A DNA stretch of 44,882 nt from an uncultured Corynebacterium sp. (GCF_946223165.1 NZ_CAMIBP010000022.1:1-44882), one strand, 5' to 3'; shown: positions 24,029 through 32,188, numbered from the stretch's first letter. Made by a program: numbers and translations. The notes: generated by a model not told the origin, from the sequence alone.

Positions 24029-26121
24029 TACCACTGCCCTGCCTTTCGGGTACGCATGGACGACCCGGCTACGGAGCCGCCATCCATCGAACTGTTGTCA
24101 CCATTCTGTGCGGCTCGCGTTGGGGATTCCGGCCCACGGCCCGACCCCGTCTTCGGGTTATCCTGCGGTGCCGATTCCGGCTGAGGTGCCGGTTGCTGTG
24201 CCGGTTGCTGTGCTGGCTGCTGCGCGGGAGCAGAGTCACTTCCTGCCCCACCGGCGTGACCACCGAGCTGGTTCATCATCTCCACCTTCTTTGGCGGCGG
24301 GGTGGGCTCTGGGACCTTGCTCAAATCCTCAGGAGGCGGCGGGACCTCATGCTTGACCGGCTTCGGCTCTGGCTCGGCGGGGGCTCCCGGGGGTTCCGTC
24401 GGCGCCTCCTCCGGCTCAGCCGCAGGCGGCTGGAGCAGGCCCTCTAGGTCTTGGACATGATCCGCGAACCACTCCATGGCCGCGTTGACGAGGAAGCCCA
24501 CGCCTATTACTGCCACGCCAACGCCGACGGCTCCCAGCACTCCGGAGCACACCTGCTCCACGTCGACGGCTACAGCAACACACGTCTCCTCACGCTCTGC
24601 CACGTGCTCCACCGCAGGAGGATGCTCCTCGATGACCGAGTCCTCCTTGTGCACCGCAGGACGCGCATTCTCGCGGCTGGGGTCTGTCGGTGCTTCCTGT
24701 TGAGCCTTGTGCTGTGGTTCGTGCTCACACGGCTGTACTGGTTGTGCCGGGCAGGCCTCCGTCGTGGGTTGCTCCACCACCGGCGTTACCTGTTGTGCAG
24801 GCGGCTGTGTGGGCTGCTGGACCGGCTGCTGCACGGGTTGCTGCACGGGTTGGGTAGCGGGCTTGTCCGCGACCGGAGTTTCGTGGTTTACAGGCACCGT
24901 GTCCGGCTGCGCGGGCGCCGGCGCTGGGGTCGTGGCCTGCGGCGGGGCCGCCACTCTCACGGGCTTGGTCCCCTCCTTCGGGCATTCACCCACCGGTTGC
25001 TCGGTCTTCACCGGCTGGGGGCATGCCTCCTGCTGCTTGGGCTCCTGTGTCACGGGCGGCTGCTGGTGGGCAGGCTCCTTCACCGGGCACTGCTCCGCAG
25101 GAATGTCTGCCTTGGGCTGTTGCACCGGCTGCGGCATCGGCTGTTGCACCGGCTGCTGGGGTTGTGGTTGTGGTTGTGGTTGGGATTGAGCAGGCTCAGG
25201 CTTGGGCTGTACCTGCACCGGTTGCGTCGGCGGGGTCTTCTGTTCAGGCGGAGTCGGGCATTGCTCCGCCTGCGTGGGCTTGGGGTGCTCGGTCACCGGA
25301 GCCGGCGCCGTGGCCGTAGGTTCCTTCTTGTTTTCACCCTTGGTCCGTTCTTGGTCCTTGGCACCGCCATTCTCACAGGCCTCCGGATCTACTGCCGGTG
25401 GCTGGGACACCGGGGTCGTCGGCGCGGCACCATCGGGCTGAGCGCCTGGCGCGGCGTCATCCTGGCATTGCTCAACCTTTGGCGCTTCCTTGGGCAATGG
25501 GGTCTCGCAGGCGCACTCGCAACGGTTTTCCATCTCCTCGTAGCAGCGCTCGATGGTAGTGTCCCTATCGCGACACGTATCCGCCACGTTTTTGTTGGTG
25601 GCCTCAATGATCGATTCACCAATGGAAGCGATGGCGGGTGCCAGATGTTCCATGACGCCATTGCGCTGCCGCATGAGGACGCTGGCCAGCAAGTCGACGA
25701 TGCGACCGGCTGCACTGAGAATCTCCGTGATGGCTGAGTTCGATACGTGCACCGTGTCATCGATGGCCTCCGCGCACCGCTCGGCATCGTGGACAAGATT
25801 CTCCCGGTCTTCTGCGTCCTTGTCATGATCGTCCTGGAAACCTTGGATGAACTCCACGACCATTCCGGCGCCCAACCCCAGGGTAATTTCCCGGAGGAAC
25901 TTTCCGAAGGCGTCACCCTTATCCCGGCTACGGTGACGCCCCACCGCCACTTGCGCCGCCATGACCAGCTGCCCGGTGTCAATGCCATCAGCGTTCGCGA
26001 TGAGCTCACCCAACATGGCCATCGGCATCGACGGGCCCGCATAGAGCCCCGCCGAGGCAGCTTGGAAACGACCGACGGACTGGGCGTACTCGCCCACGTG
26101 ACTGTTCAGTACAGTGCTCAC
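24028..26121 (-). CDS. Pro/Gln-rich, cysteine-spaced 697-residue protein, probable T7SS-linked (cassette gene 2)
   Basis: I do not recognise a family. The N-terminal 205 residues are helical, with a hydrophobic stretch at 80-95, and end in a Cys cluster (Cys183, 193, 201, 203, 205). Residues 206-510 are low-complexity Pro/Gln/Glu with short repeats (QPVQQP runs near 424-440) and Cys recurring mostly in x-C-P contexts (Cys288, 345, 367, 380, 457). A membrane-like helix at 526-548 follows Cys514 and Cys525. The tail is again Pro-rich. Total 16 Cys. YEEME at 194-198 matches the Yxxx[DE] secretion motif. The GTG at 26119-26121 overlaps the upstream stop (GTGA). Position resembles the Ala/Pro-rich Rv3439c of M. 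tuberculosis (memory). Confidence 0.8.
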   Translation of the reverse strand: MSTVLNSHVGEYAQSVGRFQAASAGLYAGPSMPMAMLGELIANADGIDTGQLVMAAQVAVGRHRSRDKGDAFGKFLREITLGLGAGMVVEFIQGFQDDHDKDAEDRENLVHDAERCAEAIDDTVHVSNSAITEILSAAGRIVDLLASVLMRQRNGVMEHLAPAIASIGESIIEATNKNVADTCRDRDTTIERCYEEMENRCECACETPLPKEAPKVEQCQDDAAPGAQPDGAAPTTPVSQPPAVDPEACENGGAKDQERTKGENKKEPTATAPAPVTEHPKPTQAEQCPTPPEQKTPPTQPVQVQPKPEPAQSQPQPQPQPQQPVQQPMPQPVQQPKADIPAEQCPVKEPAHQQPPVTQEPKQQEACPQPVKTEQPVGECPKEGTKPVRVAAPPQATTPAPAPAQPDTVPVNHETPVADKPATQPVQQPVQQPVQQPTQPPAQQVTPVVEQPTTEACPAQPVQPCEHEPQHKAQQEAPTDPSRENARPAVHKEDSVIEEHPPAVEHVAEREETCVAVAVDVEQVCSGVLGAVGVGVAVIGVGFLVNAAMEWFADHVQDLEGLLQPPAAEPEEAPTEPPGAPAEPEPKPVKHEVPPPPEDLSKVPEPTPPPKKVEMMNQLGGHAGGAGSDSAPAQQPAQQPAQQPAPQPESAPQDNPKTGSGRGPESPTRAAQNGDNSSMDGGSVAGSSMRTRKAGQW

Positions 26122-26426
26122 AGCGCCTCCCCCACGCCGGTAATGCGGCCCGCCGAGGCGGCATCGGCAGTGTCCACCGCAGCAAACTGATCGATAGCCG
26201 CCTGCGCCGTGGCTGCTACGCCATGCAGCCGGGCGGTGCCGCGCGCATGGACCCGATCAAAGGCAGCCTGGAGGCGTTGCGCATGACCGCTGAATCCGCG
26301 GCCGGCCGCACGCGCGGGAAAAGCGGGAACGTCGGCTTGGTGCGAATCCACCCGCGACTGTGCTTCCTCTCGTGCCGCACGCATCACCCCACTGGCATGC
26401 GCGACATCAACATAAACATCGGACAT
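26118..26426 (-). CDS. WXG100/EspC-like small helical protein (cassette gene 1)
   Basis: The 102-residue product looks like two amphipathic helices joined near residue 45, the build of ESX substrates and EspC-like proteins. At the turn it has FSG (45-47) instead of Trp-x-Gly. There is no signal peptide. The ATG at 26424-26426 has an AGGAGA box 8 nt upstream. Its stop overlaps the GTG of the 697-residue gene, making it first gene of a three-gene operon. Gene size and position match Rv3440c of M. tuberculosis (memory). Export by the ESX-4 system at 33589-43307 is inference. Confidence 0.75.
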   Translation of the reverse strand: MSDVYVDVAHASGVMRAAREEAQSRVDSHQADVPAFPARAAGRGFSGHAQRLQAAFDRVHARGTARLHGVAATAQAAIDQFAAVDTADAASAGRITGVGEAL

Positions 26427-26535
26427 TGTTCTTCTCCTGCGAGTTGTCGACTGCGTTGTTCACGCCCGTATTGGACTCGCAGGCAACGCCAAAGGTTCCG
26501 CTACATATTCCCGGCATGCCCGATTTCCGCGCTGA

Positions 26536-26553
26536 ATGACGTCATGACGTCAT
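26536..26553. promoter_or_regulatory. 18-bp palindrome upstream of the three-gene cassette
   Basis: ATGACGTCATGACGTCAT is a perfect palindrome made of a tandem ATGACGTC. It lies 110 bp before the cassette's first ATG and downstream of glmM. It may be an operator; the regulator is unknown. Confidence 0.45.
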
Positions 26554-26565
26554 CCCCATAACGCT

Positions 26566-26597
26566 GAAGGCCGACCCCATGTCCGGGATCGGTCTTC
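26566..26597 (-). terminator. Probable terminator of glmM
   Basis: GAAGGCCGACCCC (26566-26578) pairs with GGGATCGGTCTTC (26585-26597) with one mismatch and one G-T pair. No clear T-tract follows on the minus strand. It lies about 35 bp past the glmM stop. Confidence 0.5.
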
Positions 26598-26630
26598 GCC
26601 GTACGGCAGTGACTCTGAACGTGCTGGATA

Positions 26631-27974
26631 CTAAACCGCGGCGACGATACCAGCCAGGCGGCCAGCGACCTTGCGGGCCTGCTCTTCGTGGGCGGCCTCG
26701 ACCATGACGCGGAAAAGCTCCTCCGTGCCGGACGGGCGCAGCAGCACTCGGCCGGTCTCCGCCAGCTCCTCCTCGGCGGCGGCAATGGCGGCGACGACAT
26801 CCGCGTTCGTCATGATGGCGGTCTTATCCGAGACCGGGACGTTGATCAGCACCTGCGGCAGCACCGTCATGACGGACGCAAGCTCCTTGAGCGACTTGCC
26901 GGACTTCGCCATGCGCGCCATGACGCTTAGCCCCGTCAGGGTACCGTCACCCGTGGTGCAATCATCCGGGAGAACGACGTGACCGGACTGCTCACCGCCG
27001 AGGGAGAAGTTTCCCTTGCCCAGCTCCTCAAGGACGTAGCGGTCGCCAACGTTGGCCTCGACCACCTTGATGCCCTGCTCCTTCATGGCCAGCTTGAGGC
27101 CAAGGTTGGACATGACGGTGGCGACAAGCGTGTTGTGGCGCAGGTCGTTTTCTTCCTTCATACCCACGGCCAGAAGCGCCATGATCTGATCGCCATCGAC
27201 AACATTGCCCTCGGCGTCGACGGCCAAGCAGCGATCCGCGTCGCCGTCGTGGGCCAGACCCAAGTCCGCGCCGTACTCGAGGACCGCCTGCTGCGCTTGC
27301 TCAATGTGGGTGGAGCCGCAATCCTCGTTGATATTGAACGCGTTGGGCTTGTTGTGAATAGCGATGACCTCGGCGCCGGCTGCGGCATATGCCTGGGGGG
27401 CAACCTTGGAAGCGGCGCCGTTGGCGGTGTCCACAACGACCTTGATTCCTGTCAGGTCCGTCGGCTCGACCTCAGCCAGATGCTTAAGGTAGCGCTCGCG
27501 GGCATCCGGGGCCTCCGTAATAATGCGCCCCAGCTTCGTGCCCGTCGGCCCATCCTCCTTCAGGCCCTCCATGGCGGCTTGAATCTGGTCCTCCACCTCA
27601 TCCGGCAGCTTCTTGCCACCGGCCGAGAAGAACTTGATGCCGTTGTCCGGCATGGGATTATGCGACGCCGAGATCATGACGCCGAGATCGGCACCGTAAT
27701 CATCCGTGAGGAATGCAATGGCCGGGGTAGGCAGCACGCCGACGCGAAGAACGTCAATACCGCGGGAGGCCAAACCCGACGCAATGGCAGAGTCGAGCAT
27801 CTCCCCCGACACGCGTGGGTCACGACCAATAATGGCCAGTGGACGGCGCTCGAAGGATTCACGGTCCGCCGTGAGCACCTCCGCTGCGGCCTGTCCCAGC
27901 TTAAGCGCCATAATCGGGGTGAGCTTCTTGTTCGCCAAACCGCGAACGCCATCTGTTCCAAAGAGTCGAGTCAT
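26631..27974 (-). CDS. glmM: Phosphoglucosamine mutase
   Basis: GlmM converts glucosamine-6-phosphate from GlmS to glucosamine-1-phosphate for UDP-GlcNAc and peptidoglycan. The 447-residue protein starts MTRLFGTDGVRGLANKKLTP and has the phosphoserine loop ISASHNPMPDNGIKFF (Ser104), the metal loop DGDADR, sugar loop GGEQSGH and phosphate loop RPSGTEELFRVMVEA. The ATG at 27972-27974 is confirmed by the family start; CATAAT lies exactly 7 nt upstream, suggesting a leaderless mRNA. In M. tuberculosis it directly follows rpsI; here a siderophore transport cluster lies between. Confidence 0.98.
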   Translation of the reverse strand: MTRLFGTDGVRGLANKKLTPIMALKLGQAAAEVLTADRESFERRPLAIIGRDPRVSGEMLDSAIASGLASRGIDVLRVGVLPTPAIAFLTDDYGADLGVMISASHNPMPDNGIKFFSAGGKKLPDEVEDQIQAAMEGLKEDGPTGTKLGRIITEAPDARERYLKHLAEVEPTDLTGIKVVVDTANGAASKVAPQAYAAAGAEVIAIHNKPNAFNINEDCGSTHIEQAQQAVLEYGADLGLAHDGDADRCLAVDAEGNVVDGDQIMALLAVGMKEENDLRHNTLVATVMSNLGLKLAMKEQGIKVVEANVGDRYVLEELGKGNFSLGGEQSGHVVLPDDCTTGDGTLTGLSVMARMAKSGKSLKELASVMTVLPQVLINVPVSDKTAIMTNADVVAAIAAAEEELAETGRVLLRPSGTEELFRVMVEAAHEEQARKVAGRLAGIVAAV

Positions 27975-27981
27975 AACCCTT

Positions 27982-27987
27982 ATTATG
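27982..27987 (-). promoter_or_regulatory. -10 hexamer of glmM (leaderless)
   Basis: On the minus strand CATAAT is followed by exactly 7 nt (AAGGGTT) and then ATG, the same arrangement as at guaA and the APC gene. Confidence 0.5.
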
Positions 27988-28010
27988 CACAGAACCGCCC
28001 CCACCTCACC

Positions 28011-28034
28011 AGGTTAGGCAACCTTTGCCTTAAT
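28011..28034 (+). promoter_or_regulatory. Candidate DtxR operator before the siderophore permease genes
   Basis: The stretch contains AGGTTAGGC and an inverted repeat TTAGGCAA/TTTGCCTTAA centred near 28024, related to the DtxR box TTAGGTTAGSCTAACCTAA. It lies 10 bp before ATG 28044, as expected for iron-dependent repression. The match is partial. Confidence 0.55.
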
Positions 28035-28043
28035 CTGGTCGCC

Positions 28044-29090
28044 ATGAACTCACGCAGATCTCATACCTCACGATGGTGGGTATGGCCGCTCGGATTGCTG
28101 GCAGTTGTGCTCTGCTTGGGATTGAGTCTCACCGTTGGCTCCCGAAGTATCCCCTTTACAGACGCACTCGTTCGGATCCCCGATGCCGTCCGCTACGCCT
28201 TCGACAACGATTACGCAGCGACCTCTGCATTCGATGAATTCACCATCATCATGGCCACCCTGCGGCTGCCCCGCACGATCCTTGCACTCATCGCGGGGAT
28301 CTGTTTAGGCGGCGCCGGGGCACTGATTCAAGGACACACCCGCAATGCGCTAGCTGATCCCGGCCTGCTTGGCATTAATGCCGGGGCCGCGCTCGGCGTA
28401 GTACTCGCAGTCTTCGTCGGCTTGACCTCTGCTTCCGATGCCGCCGTCCTCCCTGCTCTCCTCGGTGCGGGGGCCGCCGCAGCCGGCGTTTTTGCTCTTT
28501 CCTCTACCGGCTCCACTGCCGCAAGCCCCCTCACACTGGTCTTAGCAGGAACTGCAATAACCGCCCTCCTGATGGCATTCGTCAACGCGATGGTCATTAC
28601 AGATACCGCTGCTCTGGACACGTTGCGTGCATGGGCCACCGGCTCCGTTGCCGGGCGCGAACTCTCAGTCGCCTGGACCATCGCCCCCTTGGTGATACTT
28701 GGGCTCCTTCTGGCAGTCCTCCAGGCGCGCCCACTCAACCTGCTAGGGATGGGAGAGGACACGGCCCAAGCCTTGGGCCTCAATGTCACGCTTCACCGCG
28801 TTGTGGGGTTGGCAGCCGTAGCATGCCTAGGTGGCTCGGCGGTGTCGGCTGCAGGACCAGTAGCCTTCGTTGGCCTCGCCGCGCCTCATGCTGCCAGAGC
28901 CGTCATGGGGCCCGATTACCAACGCATCATTCCTGCCTCCCTCATCGTCGGCGGCGCGCTCACCTTAGGCGCCGACATCCTTGGACGCGTGCTCTCCCCG
29001 AGTGAGCTCCCCATGGGTATCGTGCTGGGTATTGTGGGCGTTCCCATCTTCATTGTGCTGGTGAAGCGCGGGCAGGTGGTCACCCCATGA
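28044..29090 (+). CDS. Iron-siderophore ABC transporter permease (FecCD family), first subunit
   Basis: This 348-residue membrane protein has about nine hydrophobic helices and FecCD signatures: TLRLPRTILALIAGICLGGA, ALIQGHTRNALADPGLLGIN and AGPVAFVGLAAPHAARAVMG. It forms the channel of a siderophore importer with the permease at 29087. ATG 28044 is the first Met after the iron-box region; an upstream extension would run antisense through glmM. Its stop overlaps the next start (ATGA). Repression by DtxR with iron is inferred. Confidence 0.92.
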   Translation: MNSRRSHTSRWWVWPLGLLAVVLCLGLSLTVGSRSIPFTDALVRIPDAVRYAFDNDYAATSAFDEFTIIMATLRLPRTILALIAGICLGGAGALIQGHTRNALADPGLLGINAGAALGVVLAVFVGLTSASDAAVLPALLGAGAAAAGVFALSSTGSTAASPLTLVLAGTAITALLMAFVNAMVITDTAALDTLRAWATGSVAGRELSVAWTIAPLVILGLLLAVLQARPLNLLGMGEDTAQALGLNVTLHRVVGLAAVACLGGSAVSAAGPVAFVGLAAPHAARAVMGPDYQRIIPASLIVGGALTLGADILGRVLSPSELPMGIVLGIVGVPIFIVLVKRGQVVTP

Positions 29091-30163
29091 GCTCTGTGAA
29101 CCCAATGTCACCGCTACGCGTCGGACGATTCAGCACCATCATCCGCTGGCGTGTCGTACTTGTATGCGTCGTTCTGACGCTAGGAACTGCGGCAATGTTC
29201 ACCTTGTCTATCGCCCACGGTGACTATGAGCTATCTCCGGGCGATGTGTGGAGAATCCTGTCCGGTTCAGGCTCAAAAATTGAGAATCGCATCGTGATTG
29301 ACGTGCGCCTGGGCCGTGCGCTGGTTGGCCTCCTCGTCGGAGCCGCACTCGCTCTTGCCGGAGCATTGACTCAGTCAGTCGCCCGTAATCCGCTTGCCAG
29401 CCCCGATGTCCTAGGCATCACGCAAGGCGCGTCCCTGGCCGCCGTCATACTTCTCACCTTCGCACACGGGGGAGGAAGCCTGGGAGAGAGCGCGGACGTC
29501 ATTCTGCACACTCTTAGGCTACCCAGCGCAGCGGTGGTGGGCGCCCTCATCGTAGCCACAGTGGTGTGGCTTATCGCTGGCTCATCGCGCCACTCCATGG
29601 TGCGCTTCGTCCTCATCGGTGTCGCCATATCCACGCTGTGCGCCTCCCTGAACACCTGGATCATGTCTATTGGTGATTTGGACCAAGTAGCGAGCGCTCG
29701 CTTGTGGTTGACGGGCTCACTCAACGGCCGCGATCTCGACGAAGTCTGGGCACCCCTGACCGTCGTGCTGGCCGCCGCGCTCGCGTCAGCATATTTGTCG
29801 TTTCACCTCGCCGCGCTGACCCTAGGAGACACAACCGCGACGCTCCTCGGGCACAACGTTCGTGTGATCCAGGCCGTGCAGCTCGTCTTCGCCGTCGCGT
29901 TGTCAGCTATTGCGGTGGCAGCGGCGGGCCCCATTGGTTTCGTGGCCTTCGTCTCGCCCCAGGTCGCCATGCGGCTGGCGGGTACGCCCACCCCACCACT
30001 CATCACCTCCGCACTCACAGGCGCACTCTTGGTCACCAGCGCCGACTTCATCGCTCGCGTTGTCCTCCCGTGGGAGCTGCCCGTCGGAATTGTCACCACG
30101 ATTGTGGGCGCACCTGTACTCATTTACCTCATCATCAAGCTCAACCGAAAGGCCACACGATGA
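29087..30163 (+). CDS. Iron-siderophore ABC transporter permease (FecCD family), second subunit
   Basis: The 358-residue FecCD permease is paired with the upstream one. Markers are VRLGRALVGLLVGAALALAG, ALTQSVARNPLASPDVLGIT and AAGPIGFVAFVSPQVAMRLA, with a coupling helix near the end (ADFIARVVLPWELPVGIVTT). The ATG overlaps the previous stop, and its TGA overlaps the next gene's ATG, so the three genes are translationally coupled. It imports ferric siderophore across the plasma membrane; the siderophore is not predictable from sequence. Confidence 0.93.
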   Translation: MSSVNPMSPLRVGRFSTIIRWRVVLVCVVLTLGTAAMFTLSIAHGDYELSPGDVWRILSGSGSKIENRIVIDVRLGRALVGLLVGAALALAGALTQSVARNPLASPDVLGITQGASLAAVILLTFAHGGGSLGESADVILHTLRLPSAAVVGALIVATVVWLIAGSSRHSMVRFVLIGVAISTLCASLNTWIMSIGDLDQVASARLWLTGSLNGRDLDEVWAPLTVVLAAALASAYLSFHLAALTLGDTTATLLGHNVRVIQAVQLVFAVALSAIAVAAAGPIGFVAFVSPQVAMRLAGTPTPPLITSALTGALLVTSADFIARVVLPWELPVGIVTTIVGAPVLIYLIIKLNRKATR

Positions 30164-30942
30164 ACGCTCCCCGACTCAGTGCCCGCAATATTTCCGTGAG
30201 CTACCGTGGCACCGACGTACTGCGAAACTTCAACATCGACATTCCGGAGGGAAAAATCACCACGTTGATCGGCCCCAACGGCTGCGGCAAGTCCACACTG
30301 CTTAAATCGTTAGCCACGCTGCTGCCCTACTCCGGTGAAATAGAGATCGATGGCGAAGACATCGCACAATTGAAGAGAATGGATAGGGCCAAGCGCTTGG
30401 CCATGCTTCCCCAGCATCCGACCGCCCCCGATGCGCTCACCGTTTCCCAGCTTGTTGCACGCGGCAGACACCCTCACCAATCTTGGGCACAGCGATGGTC
30501 CGAAGAGGACGAACGACAGGTCAACAATGCCCTAGACATCACCGGAATAACGGAATTCGCTGATCGCCCGCTAGCCGAGCTTTCTGGAGGCCAGCGCCAA
30601 CGAGTCTGGATAGCCATGACGCTTGCCCAAGATACCCCCACGATCTTTCTCGATGAGCCGACGACGTACCTAGATCTGGCGCACAGCATAGACATTCTCA
30701 AGCTAGTTACGCAGCTGCGGAAGGAGAACGCCAAGACGGTCGTCATGGTTCTCCACGACCTCAATCTGGCAATCCGCTACTCCGATCACATGGCGGCCAT
30801 GACATCCCAGGGCACGCTCTGGGCCGAGGGAGCTCCGGCAGACATCATCAGCCCGGAGCTACTCCACGAAGTCTTCGGGCTCACCGCGCTCGTCGTCGAG
30901 GACCCGGCCACGGGCGGACCACTGGTTGTTCCTACCTTGTGA
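30160..30942 (+). CDS. Iron-siderophore ABC transporter ATP-binding protein (FepC/FecE type)
   Basis: The 260-residue ABC ATPase has Walker A GPNGCGKST (38-46), Q-loop LPQHPTAPDALTV, signature LSGGQRQRVWIAM, Walker B TIFLDEPTTYLDL and switch His in VLHDLN. The sequence after RGRHPHQSW is that of siderophore-type importer ATPases. ATG 30160 overlaps the stop of the upstream permease. It powers ferric-siderophore import with the two permeases and the lipoprotein at 31015. Confidence 0.95.
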   Translation: MNAPRLSARNISVSYRGTDVLRNFNIDIPEGKITTLIGPNGCGKSTLLKSLATLLPYSGEIEIDGEDIAQLKRMDRAKRLAMLPQHPTAPDALTVSQLVARGRHPHQSWAQRWSEEDERQVNNALDITGITEFADRPLAELSGGQRQRVWIAMTLAQDTPTIFLDEPTTYLDLAHSIDILKLVTQLRKENAKTVVMVLHDLNLAIRYSDHMAAMTSQGTLWAEGAPADIISPELLHEVFGLTALVVEDPATGGPLVVPTL

Positions 30943-30977
30943 TCAAGAAGCGGATATCCTATCCTAGGAAAGGTACA

Positions 30978-31002
30978 CCTAAGTTAGGTTCAGCTAATAT
31001 CA
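30978..31002 (+). promoter_or_regulatory. DtxR-like operator and promoter before the siderophore-binding protein
   Basis: ACCTAAGTTAGGT at 30978-30990 is a perfect palindrome, and TTAGGTT starting at 30984 aligns with the DtxR box over 14 of 19 positions. TAATAT at 30995-31000 is a good -10 inside it. AAGGAG at 31005-31010 serves the ATG at 31015. Confidence 0.65.
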
Positions 31003-31014
31003 TTAAGGAGATTG

Positions 31015-32064
31015 ATGACTTTCCGCAAGCCTCTACGCTGGTCTACCGCGCTCGTAGCAACAGCAGCACTGGCGTTCGCCTCCGCCTGTAGCTCCGACAG
31101 CGAATCCACTAGTTCTGACTCTTCCGCCACCTCCGCAAGCTCGGATACCGCAGCAGAGGCCCAATGGCCTCGCACCGTCTCCACCCTAGATGGCGAAGGC
31201 AATTCGACTGAAGTGGAACTCGAGGAAGAGCCCCAAAACATCGTCTCCACCTCCGTCACGCTGACAGGCCACCTTCTAGCCTTGGACGCCCCCGTCACCG
31301 CAACCGGCGTCCAATCCAAGGGCAACGGAATCGCTAATGACAAGGGCTTCTTCACCCAATGGGCAGACGAAGCTGAGGAAGCCAATGTCGAGGTGGCCTA
31401 CGAAGGCGAACCCAACGTCGAAGCCATTTTGGCCCAAGATCCTGATCTGGTGATCATGTCCGCATCCGGCCAGGACTCCGCCACCGCGGTTTATGATCAG
31501 CTAGCCGACGTCGTACCTGTGGTGGTCATCGACTACTCGAATCAGGACTGGACCGAGGTACTCGGAGAGCTTGGAGAGGCAACCGGCCACGAGGAAGAGG
31601 CCGAAACCGCAGTCGACACGTATACGAAGCGCGTCGAAGAGGTAAAGAACTCCATCACCCAGCCCGAACAACCGGTGAACATCGTCTCCCTGGGACAGGG
31701 CGGCAGCACGCTCAACGTGTGGACCGAGGAGTCGGCCCAGGGACGACTCTTCTCCGCACTTGGCTGGGAAATTGCAGTGCCGGATGACCAGTACGGCGGC
31801 GGTGACCCCAACTTTGATGGCCGCTCCGACGTCGTCTCGGTGGCCGCCGAGAACTACGCGCCCGCGCTGACAGGTAAGACCATCCTGGCCATTAACCCGG
31901 ACGGGAAGACGTCGCCTTCTGACGTTCTCAAGTCCACGGAACAGCTCGCCAACAATGAAGCCATCACCAATGACAGGGTGTATGACTTTAACCCCTACGT
32001 CTTCCGCATCGACTACTTCTCCGCACTGCAGACCCTCGACGACATCGAGGAGACCTTCGCCTAA
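31015..32064 (+). CDS. Iron-siderophore ABC transporter substrate-binding lipoprotein
   Basis: The 349-residue lipoprotein has a signal peptide ending in ASAC (Cys25 as lipid anchor), a Ser/Thr linker, then a class III binding-protein fold (FepB/FhuD type): ALDAPVTATGVQSKG, ILAQDPDLVIMSASG, VVPVVVIDYSNQDW, and the C-terminal FNPYVFRIDYFSALQTLDDI. ATG 31015 lies 4 nt after AAGGAG; TTG 31012 is too close. It captures the ferric siderophore outside the membrane for the permease-ATPase encoded upstream. Own DtxR-type promoter. Confidence 0.93.
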   Translation: MTFRKPLRWSTALVATAALAFASACSSDSESTSSDSSATSASSDTAAEAQWPRTVSTLDGEGNSTEVELEEEPQNIVSTSVTLTGHLLALDAPVTATGVQSKGNGIANDKGFFTQWADEAEEANVEVAYEGEPNVEAILAQDPDLVIMSASGQDSATAVYDQLADVVPVVVIDYSNQDWTEVLGELGEATGHEEEAETAVDTYTKRVEEVKNSITQPEQPVNIVSLGQGGSTLNVWTEESAQGRLFSALGWEIAVPDDQYGGGDPNFDGRSDVVSVAAENYAPALTGKTILAINPDGKTSPSDVLKSTEQLANNEAITNDRVYDFNPYVFRIDYFSALQTLDDIEETFA

Positions 32065-32088
32065 GTAGCGCGCTTGCACACTGACACC

Positions 32089-32126
32089 GCCTCCCTCCCC
32101 GCACCGGAGAGGGAGGCCTCGCCGTT
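32089..32126 (+). terminator. Terminator of the siderophore-binding protein gene
   Basis: GCCTCCCTC (32089-32097) and GAGGGAGGC (32109-32117) form a perfect 9-bp stem, followed by CTCGCCGTTTTG. Confidence 0.75.
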
Positions 32127-32140
32127 TTGAGGGGCTCCCA

Positions 32141-32188
32141 CAAAACAACGCACCGCCACCCTCCGGACAAGACCGAAGAATGGCGGTG
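32141..32188 (-). terminator. Terminator of rplM-rpsI
   Basis: CACCGCCA (32151-32158) and TGGCGGTG (32181-32188) pair around a 22-nt loop. On the minus strand the stem is followed by CGTTGTTTTG. Confidence 0.6.

Noticed and set aside
24805..25180. Short DNA repeats that could suggest a CRISPR or VNTR array
   Set aside because: They are codon-level QPVQQP/PQ repeats within a coding frame, without uniform spacers.
24451..25737. Long plus-strand open frame (over 400 codons) antisense to the 697-residue gene
   Set aside because: It is rich in Leu/Arg/Gly/Cys from reading Pro/Gln codons backwards, has no ribosome-binding site, and the minus-strand gene has coupled neighbours and a coherent product.
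26979..28043. N-terminal extension of the first siderophore permease antisense through glmM
   Set aside because: It would translate across glmM and the iron box; FecCD proteins start near ATG 28044.
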